This document shows, in pieces, positions 43,892-48,923 of a DNA stretch of 48,923 nt. A program made the translations under genes and the position numbers. The notes under the pieces were generated by a model. It did not search any database. It saw nothing but the letters and a program-made list of their open reading frames with translations, and was not told the DNA's origin. Numbering within the stretch: position 1 is the first letter of the stretch; every line of letters begins with the position of its first letter. Source of the DNA: Gammaproteobacteria bacterium (GTDB lineage Bacteria; Pseudomonadota; Gammaproteobacteria; Chromatiales; Chromatiaceae); assembly GCA_024227135.1 (NCBI GenBank), contig JAAELC010000243.1, positions 1 to 48,923 on the forward strand. Reading direction: 5' to 3'.

Positions 43892-45274
43892 ATGGCAACC
43901 ATGCCCCTGCTGCTTTTCCTCAGTGTCTTCATCGTACTGCTGGCCGGCTATCCCGTGGCCTTTACCCTGGCCGGTACCGCCCTGGCCTTCGCCCTCATCG
44001 GCACTCTGACCGGTACCTTCGATGCCGCTTTCCTGGGGGCCATTCCAAACCGGCTTTACGGCATCATGACCAATGAGACGCTGATCGCCGTTCCCTTATT
44101 CGTGTTCATGGGGGTAATGCTGGAACGTTCGAAAGTGGCGGAGCAACTCCTGGATACCATGGCTATGCTGTTCGGCCCTCTGCGGGGAGGACTGGGTATC
44201 TCGGTCATGATCGTGGGGATGCTGCTGGCTGCGAGCACCGGTATCGTCGGTGCCACCGTGGTCACCATGGGCCTGCTTTCCCTCCCCACGATGATGAAAC
44301 GTGGCTACGATCCGCGGATAGCCACCGGCACCATCTGCGCATCAGGCACCCTGGGCCAGATCATCCCACCCTCCATCGTGCTGGTACTGCTCGGGGACGT
44401 CATGTCTTCAGCGTACCAACAGGCCCAACTGGAAATGGGCATGTACTCCCCGGATACGGTATCCGTAGGTGATCTGTTCGTGGGCGCCCTGTTTCCAGGA
44501 TTGTTGCTGGTCTCCCTCTATATTCTCTATATCGTCGGCATTGCCCTGTTCAGACCCGCTATGGTGCCCCCGATTCCCGCGGAGGAGCGCGCAGAGATCA
44601 ATAGAAAAGAGCTGACCTTGCGCGCCCTGAAGGTACTGGTCCCTCCCCTGTTTCTTATCGTGGCGGTCCTCGGTTCCATTATTGGCGGGCTGGCAACACC
44701 AACCGAGGCGGCTTCCGTCGGTGCCATGGGATCGATACTCCTGGCCATCAGTCAACGTCAGTTCAATCGAACCATGCTCCAGGAAGTGATGTGCTCAACC
44801 ACCCAGGTTTCGAGCATGGTGTTTCTGATCCTTATCGGAGCATCGGTTTTCTCCCTGGTTTTCCGGGGATTCGGAGGGGATGAAGTGGTGCAGGAGATTC
44901 TGAAGAGCTTGCCGGGCGGGATATTCGGCGCCGTCTTCGTCGTGATGCTGTTGATGTTTCTGCTGGGGTTCATCCTGGACTTTATCGAGATTACCTTCGT
45001 AGTGGTGCCCATTGTGGGTCCCATTCTGCTGTCCATGGGTCTCGATCCGGTCTGGCTGGGGGTGATGATCGCCCTGAACCTCCAGACCTCATTCCTTACA
45101 CCCCCATTCGGCTTTTCTCTGTTCTATCTGCGGGGAGTAGCGCCCCCGGAGATCACTACCATGCATATCTACCGGGGTGTCATGCCCTTTATTGTGATTC
45201 AGGTAATCACCCTTTCTCTGCTTGCATTGTGGCCCCAGCTGGCGACCTGGCTGCCGAAAGTCATCTACGGTTGA
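43892..45274 (+). CDS. TRAP transporter large permease (DctM family)
   Basis: A 460-aa protein with about twelve to thirteen helices, the DctM/TakM sodium-coupled transport subunit. Landmarks: LFVFMGVMLERS, AASTGIVGATVVTMGLLSLP, GTICASGTLGQIIPPSIVLV, and NLQTSFLTPPFGFSLFYLRG near the end. GGGAGA seven bases before the ATG. A bidirectional terminator follows, shared with the convergent binding-protein gene. Confidence 0.95.
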   Translation: MATMPLLLFLSVFIVLLAGYPVAFTLAGTALAFALIGTLTGTFDAAFLGAIPNRLYGIMTNETLIAVPLFVFMGVMLERSKVAEQLLDTMAMLFGPLRGGLGISVMIVGMLLAASTGIVGATVVTMGLLSLPTMMKRGYDPRIATGTICASGTLGQIIPPSIVLVLLGDVMSSAYQQAQLEMGMYSPDTVSVGDLFVGALFPGLLLVSLYILYIVGIALFRPAMVPPIPAEERAEINRKELTLRALKVLVPPLFLIVAVLGSIIGGLATPTEAASVGAMGSILLAISQRQFNRTMLQEVMCSTTQVSSMVFLILIGASVFSLVFRGFGGDEVVQEILKSLPGGIFGAVFVVMLLMFLLGFILDFIEITFVVVPIVGPILLSMGLDPVWLGVMIALNLQTSFLTPPFGFSLFYLRGVAPPEITTMHIYRGVMPFIVIQVITLSLLALWPQLATWLPKVIYG

Positions 45275-45318
45275 AACGCTCACAAAGATTTTCTGATAAC
45301 CTGTTGACAGATAGACAG

Positions 45319-45356
45319 AAAAAAGCCCGACGGAGAAAACGCCGTCGGGCTTTTTT
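45319..45356. terminator. Bidirectional terminator between TRAP permease and binding protein genes
   Basis: Stem aaaaaagcccgacgg / ccgtcgggctttttt around an eight-base loop, with A- and T-runs on both sides. It serves the convergent dctM-like and dctP-like genes. Confidence 0.92.
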
Positions 45357-45377
45357 GGTTTCAGGGTGGCGTTTTCG

Positions 45378-46460
45378 TCAGACGGAACGTCCGTTGAGAT
45401 AAGCGCGCTCCGAAACATTGTGCCAGGCGATGGCCTGATCGCGGAACTTCTTGAAAGAGTCGTAGACCTTTTTCGACATGGGATCTCTGCCTGCCACTTC
45501 GGCAACGACTTCATCCGACAAACCTTTGAGCCTCTTCAGCACTTTGTCCGGGAAGTTACGAAGCTGCACACCATGCTGGTTCACCAGCGTATCCAGGGCT
45601 GCATTGTTGCGCGCCGTGAAATCCGCCAGCATGTCGAGATTGGCGGCTTTGGAAGCGGTCAGTACGATGGCCTGAAGGTCTTTGGGCAGGGCCTCATAGG
45701 CCTTTTTGTTAACGAAGCACTCCAGGGTGGTGCCGGGCTCATGCCAACCCGGGTAATAGTAGTATTTAGCCGCCTTGTACAGACCGAATGCCATGTCATT
45801 GTAGGGTCCCACCCATTCAGTAGCATCAATGGCTCCAGACTGCAGGGAGGGAAAAATTTCTCCACCCGGCAGCAGCACTGGCGTACCACCGGCCCGCTTC
45901 AACACCTCGCCACCCAGGCCTGGGATTCGCATCTTCAGCCCTTCCAGATCCTTGACGGTGTTGATTTCCTTGTTAAACCAACCACCCATCTGCACACCGG
46001 TGTTGCCGGCGGCGGTGGGAATCAGGCCGAAGCCGTCATAGATTTCCGACCAGAGCTCCATACCACCCCCGTGGTACAGCCAGCCGTTCATTTCCTGAGC
46101 GGTAAGACCGAAGGGTACAGCGGCAAAAAACTGCGCTGCCTCCGTCTTCCCTTTCCAGTAATATGCGGCTCCATGGCCCATCTCTGCGGTACCTCGGGAG
46201 ACGGCATCGAATATTTCCAGTGCACCAACCAGCTCTTTGGCACCATAGACCTTTACCTCGATCCGGCCACCACTCATTTCGGTGATCAGTCTGGCCAGAT
46301 TGTTGGCCCCGGTGCCTAAACCGGGAAAGTTCTTTGGCCAGGTAGTGACCATCTTCCATTTTATTTTGGTATTGGCATGCACCGCAGGAGCCCCGGCGAT
46401 GGCGGCACCAACAGCCAGCGACCCGGCACCTACGGACTTAACGAAATCACGACGCTTCAT
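45378..46460 (-). CDS. TRAP transporter substrate-binding protein, TakP-like (2-oxoacid)
   Basis: A 360-aa periplasmic protein with a Tat-type signal (MKRRDFVKSVGAGSLAVGAA, mature after VHA). It matches the alpha-keto-acid binder TakP more than dicarboxylate DctP: GNTGVQMGGWFNKEINTVKDL, GLKMRIPGLGGEVL, DATEWVGPYNDM and AKYYYYPGWHEPG. TakP binds 2-oxoacids such as pyruvate and 2-oxobutyrate as a dimer with sodium. It lies convergent to the permease genes rather than in one transcript. GAGGGGGA precedes the ATG. Uptake of 2-oxoacids would suit the neighbouring oxoacid:ferredoxin metabolism, but this link is inference. Confidence 0.9.
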   Translation of the reverse strand: MKRRDFVKSVGAGSLAVGAAIAGAPAVHANTKIKWKMVTTWPKNFPGLGTGANNLARLITEMSGGRIEVKVYGAKELVGALEIFDAVSRGTAEMGHGAAYYWKGKTEAAQFFAAVPFGLTAQEMNGWLYHGGGMELWSEIYDGFGLIPTAAGNTGVQMGGWFNKEINTVKDLEGLKMRIPGLGGEVLKRAGGTPVLLPGGEIFPSLQSGAIDATEWVGPYNDMAFGLYKAAKYYYYPGWHEPGTTLECFVNKKAYEALPKDLQAIVLTASKAANLDMLADFTARNNAALDTLVNQHGVQLRNFPDKVLKRLKGLSDEVVAEVAGRDPMSKKVYDSFKKFRDQAIAWHNVSERAYLNGRSV

Positions 46461-46583
46461 ACTTCCCCCTCAGTTAGTGGATTCACTATTGTCATAAGAA
46501 TTAATCCTCGCCCTCCTGATATTAGCTCAGCGCCCCCTCAAAGGGCAATTTGTACCCATGTTCCCGGTCATACCCCGAATCCA

Positions 46584-48791
46584 TCAAACCCCCACAAGCT
46601 TGGGGTGGTCCGCCATCAGACGTTTCGTGCCCACCCGCTCGAAATTGACCTGAACCACCGTACCACTACCCTGCCCCTCCAAATGCATCACCACACCCTC
46701 ACCGAAACTTTCATGGTGAACCCTTTGCCCCAGGCTGAACCCAAAATGCTGTTCAGGTTCACCCCAACTACCCGGGGTACTGAGTGGCCGTGCGATCTGG
46801 GGTCTCGCCCTGACGTCTCGGGTCAAATCAGTGGGAATTTCCTTCAGAAAACGGGAGGGAAGGGGATAGTGGTCCCTGCCGTGAAGACGCCGACTCTCCG
46901 CATAACAGAGGTAGAGCTGCTTCATGGCCCGGGTCATGCCGACGTAGCACAGACGCCTCTCCTCCTCCAGACGCACCGGGTCTTCGCTGGACATGCTGTG
47001 GGGAAACAGACCCTCTTCCAATCCCGTGAGAAAAACCACGGGAAACTCAAGTCCCTTGGCCGAGTGCAGCGTCATCAGCTGCACGCAATCCTCGTAGGGA
47101 TCTCCCTGGGACTCCCCCGCCTCCAGTGCGGCCTGGGAGAGAAAGGCCGAAAGCGGGTCTTCCTCCCTGCCACCCATCCCGGTGGATGCTTCCTCAAACG
47201 GCATCTCCCCACCCGTTATGGAGGACTCGGAAACCATCTGACGGGCGGCATTGACCAGTTCCTGGAGGTTTTCCACCCGGTCAACGCCCCTGCCATCACG
47301 ATCCTTGGAAAAGTGCTCCGCCAGACCCGAAGCCGTGATTACCTGGGTAACCACCTCGTGAACCGCCAATCCCCGGGTGCTTTCCGATTGAGCTTCTATG
47401 AGTTCGAGAAAACCCATCAGTGCGTTACTCGCCCGCTTGGGTAGCACGGCATCCTGGATCAACCCATGCGCGCCCCTCCATAAAGAGCATGAGTTCTGGC
47501 GGGCAAAACCGCGCACTGCATCCAGAGTGCGAGCTCCAATTCCCCGGGGCGGTTTGTTCACCGCCCGCTCGAAAGAGGCGTCATCCTCCGGGTTGGCGAC
47601 CAACCGAAGATAGGAGAGGGCATCTTTGATCTCCGCCCGCTCGAAGAAACGCAGTCCGCCGTAAACACGATAGGGTATCTGAGCCCTGATCAATGCCTCC
47701 TCAAAGTTTCGAGATTGCGCATTGGAGCGATAAAGAACTGCTACCTCAGCACGCCTGTGCCCTTCATCCACAAAATGCCTGATACGCTCGCAAACATAAC
47801 GGGATTCATCGACTTCGTCATAGGCAGCATAGAGATCGATAGGGTCCCCTTCCGCTCCCTCGGTCCACAAGTCTTTGCCCAGACGGGATCCGTTATGGGA
47901 GATCACCGCATTGGCGCCATTGAGAATATGCCGTGTGGAGCGATAATTCTGCTCAAGACGAAACATCCGGGTACCGGGATAATGGGCTTGAAACTCCCGA
48001 ATGTTCTCTACCTTCGCCCCTCGCCAGCCATAGATTGACTGGTCATCGTCACCGACCACGAATAAATTGTCCCGCCCCCCTGCCATCAATCTCAGCCAGG
48101 CATACTGGATACTGTTCGTATCTTGAAATTCATCCACCAGGATATGCTGGAATCGATCACGGTACTGGTGCAATATTTCCGGGCTTCCCTTGAGTAACTC
48201 ATGGGTTCGCAACAACAATTCGGCAAAATCCACTAAGCCACTGCGATGACAGATTACCTGATACTCCCGGTAGATCATTATCATCTGTTTCTGGAAGGGA
48301 TCCCCGTCCTCTTGACACTGGTCCGGCCGCAGACCTTCATCCTTTTGTGCGTTGATAAACCACTGGGCCTGGCGTGGCGGCCATTGGGCCTCATCCAGGT
48401 TCATGTTCTTGCATAAGCGCTTGATCAGGCGAAACTGATCATCTGAATCAATGATTTGAAACTCCCGGGAAAGTCCAGCGGCCTGCCACTGGGACCGAAG
48501 CATGCGGTGGGCGATACCATGGAAGGTTCCCACCCACATCCCGCCTGCGGGCTGTCCAAGCAACGATTCTATACGCCCCTTCATTTCCCGGGCTGCCTTG
48601 TTGGTAAAAGTGACGGCCAGAATACTCCAGGGGGAGGCGCCCATAGCCTGAATAAGATAGGCTATGCGATGCACCAGTACTCGGGTTTTACCGCTCCCGG
48701 CCCCAGCCAGCACCAGTACGCTCCCGGAAGGGGCAGAAACAGCCCCCCGTTGGGGGTCATTGAGGTCATCCAGCAAGTGGGAGACATTCAT
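46584..48791 (-). CDS. uvrD: DNA helicase II (UvrD/Rep superfamily 1)
   Basis: A 735-aa helicase, near the 720-aa E. coli UvrD. Motifs in order: Walker A VLAGAGSGKTRVL, AVTFTNKAAREMK, VGTFHGIAHRML, Walker B VDEFQDTNSIQY, GDDDQSIYGWRGA, EQNYRST, LMTLHSAKGLEFPVV and EERRLCYVGMTRA. The C-terminal domain (LGQRVHHESFGEGVV) is the Tudor-like RNA-polymerase-binding part found in UvrD/PcrA. It unwinds DNA in mismatch and excision repair. The ribosome-binding site is weak. It lies upstream of the binding-protein gene but with 123 bp between, probably separate. Confidence 0.95.
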   Translation of the reverse strand: MNVSHLLDDLNDPQRGAVSAPSGSVLVLAGAGSGKTRVLVHRIAYLIQAMGASPWSILAVTFTNKAAREMKGRIESLLGQPAGGMWVGTFHGIAHRMLRSQWQAAGLSREFQIIDSDDQFRLIKRLCKNMNLDEAQWPPRQAQWFINAQKDEGLRPDQCQEDGDPFQKQMIMIYREYQVICHRSGLVDFAELLLRTHELLKGSPEILHQYRDRFQHILVDEFQDTNSIQYAWLRLMAGGRDNLFVVGDDDQSIYGWRGAKVENIREFQAHYPGTRMFRLEQNYRSTRHILNGANAVISHNGSRLGKDLWTEGAEGDPIDLYAAYDEVDESRYVCERIRHFVDEGHRRAEVAVLYRSNAQSRNFEEALIRAQIPYRVYGGLRFFERAEIKDALSYLRLVANPEDDASFERAVNKPPRGIGARTLDAVRGFARQNSCSLWRGAHGLIQDAVLPKRASNALMGFLELIEAQSESTRGLAVHEVVTQVITASGLAEHFSKDRDGRGVDRVENLQELVNAARQMVSESSITGGEMPFEEASTGMGGREEDPLSAFLSQAALEAGESQGDPYEDCVQLMTLHSAKGLEFPVVFLTGLEEGLFPHSMSSEDPVRLEEERRLCYVGMTRAMKQLYLCYAESRRLHGRDHYPLPSRFLKEIPTDLTRDVRARPQIARPLSTPGSWGEPEQHFGFSLGQRVHHESFGEGVVMHLEGQGSGTVVQVNFERVGTKRLMADHPKLVGV

Positions 48792-48866
48792 TGTTTTGAC
48801 TTAAATCCTCTTTAGCCCGGATGGATCAACCGGGTGCCTGAAAAAGTAAACTGAGCAATTGATAAT

Positions 48867-48923
48867 TAGGGCCGCAGAAAAATCGAATCATCCCATCCTG
48901 CTGGTCTCTCACCTCAGCTATCA
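48867..48923. repeat. MITE-like element, partial copy at window edge
   Basis: gggccgcagaaaaatcg to cctgctggtct matches the left end of the 164-bp element at 11307 (gggccgtggaaa to ttgctggtct). The copy continues beyond the window. Confidence 0.6.

Overview
The window looks like a chromosome segment of a sulfur-metabolising, probably autotrophic or mixotrophic gammaproteobacterium. Genes of typical gammaproteobacterial form (hemW, rpmE, uvrD, pntAB, DUF971, DUF3135) sit beside a Tat-exported sulfur-compound molybdoenzyme operon, a full Rnf complex, 2-oxoglutarate:ferredoxin oxidoreductase and a 2-oxoacid TRAP transporter. The lineage (Chromatiales-like free-living or symbiotic sulfur oxidiser) is an inference from gene content.

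Region 1 (1-2100) is the end of a diversity-generating retroelement (DGR): an Avd-like accessory gene, a DGR-type reverse transcriptase interrupted by one in-frame TGA, and a template repeat rich in AAC codons that encodes the mutable part of a formylglycine-generating-enzyme-like C-type lectin domain. The variable target gene is not in the window. Region 2 (2100-5200) holds a hemerythrin-like protein, a coiled-coil membrane protein, an HNH endonuclease and very small genes. Region 3 (5200-10735, minus strand) is a tightly overlapping operon for a Tat-exported molybdopterin oxidoreductase (Sre/Ttr/Psr type): catalytic subunit, four-cluster ferredoxin subunit, NrfD-like membrane anchor, TorD-like chaperone and HybE-like chaperone. 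Region 4 (11.5-17.5 kb) has a PhnD/TtrS-like binding protein followed by a chemoreceptor, then a double-CHASE3 chemoreceptor between two copies of a 75-bp palindromic element, then a DksA/TraR-like regulator.

Region 5 (18.5-26.9 kb) holds monomeric NADP isocitrate dehydrogenase and proton-pumping transhydrogenase pntAB on the minus strand, and 2-oxoglutarate:ferredoxin oxidoreductase korAB on the plus strand. Region 6 (27.3-39.9 kb) is an Rnf operon (rnfB, C, D, G, E, A and an NqrM-like small protein) containing two large unusual genes: an 824-aa protein and a 1512-aa protein with the architecture of pyruvate:ferredoxin oxidoreductase (PFOR) but without its TPP- and substrate-binding signatures. 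The two share a C-terminal module and look like diverged paralogues. I regard this Rnf-embedded PFOR-like pair as the best candidate for an undescribed system. Together, Rnf (reduced ferredoxin), Pnt (NADPH), Idh and Kor could supply and catalyse the two carboxylations around 2-oxoglutarate in a reductive TCA cycle.

Region 7 (40-48.9 kb) is mostly housekeeping: DUF971, rpmE followed by a triplicated terminator, DUF3135, hemW, a TakP-like TRAP transporter (dctQ, dctM, convergent dctP) and uvrD. Dispersed small repeats (a 164-bp element with inverted ends and a 75-bp palindromic element) and two tandem duplications are scattered through the window. I saw no tRNA, rRNA, CRISPR array or transposase gene.
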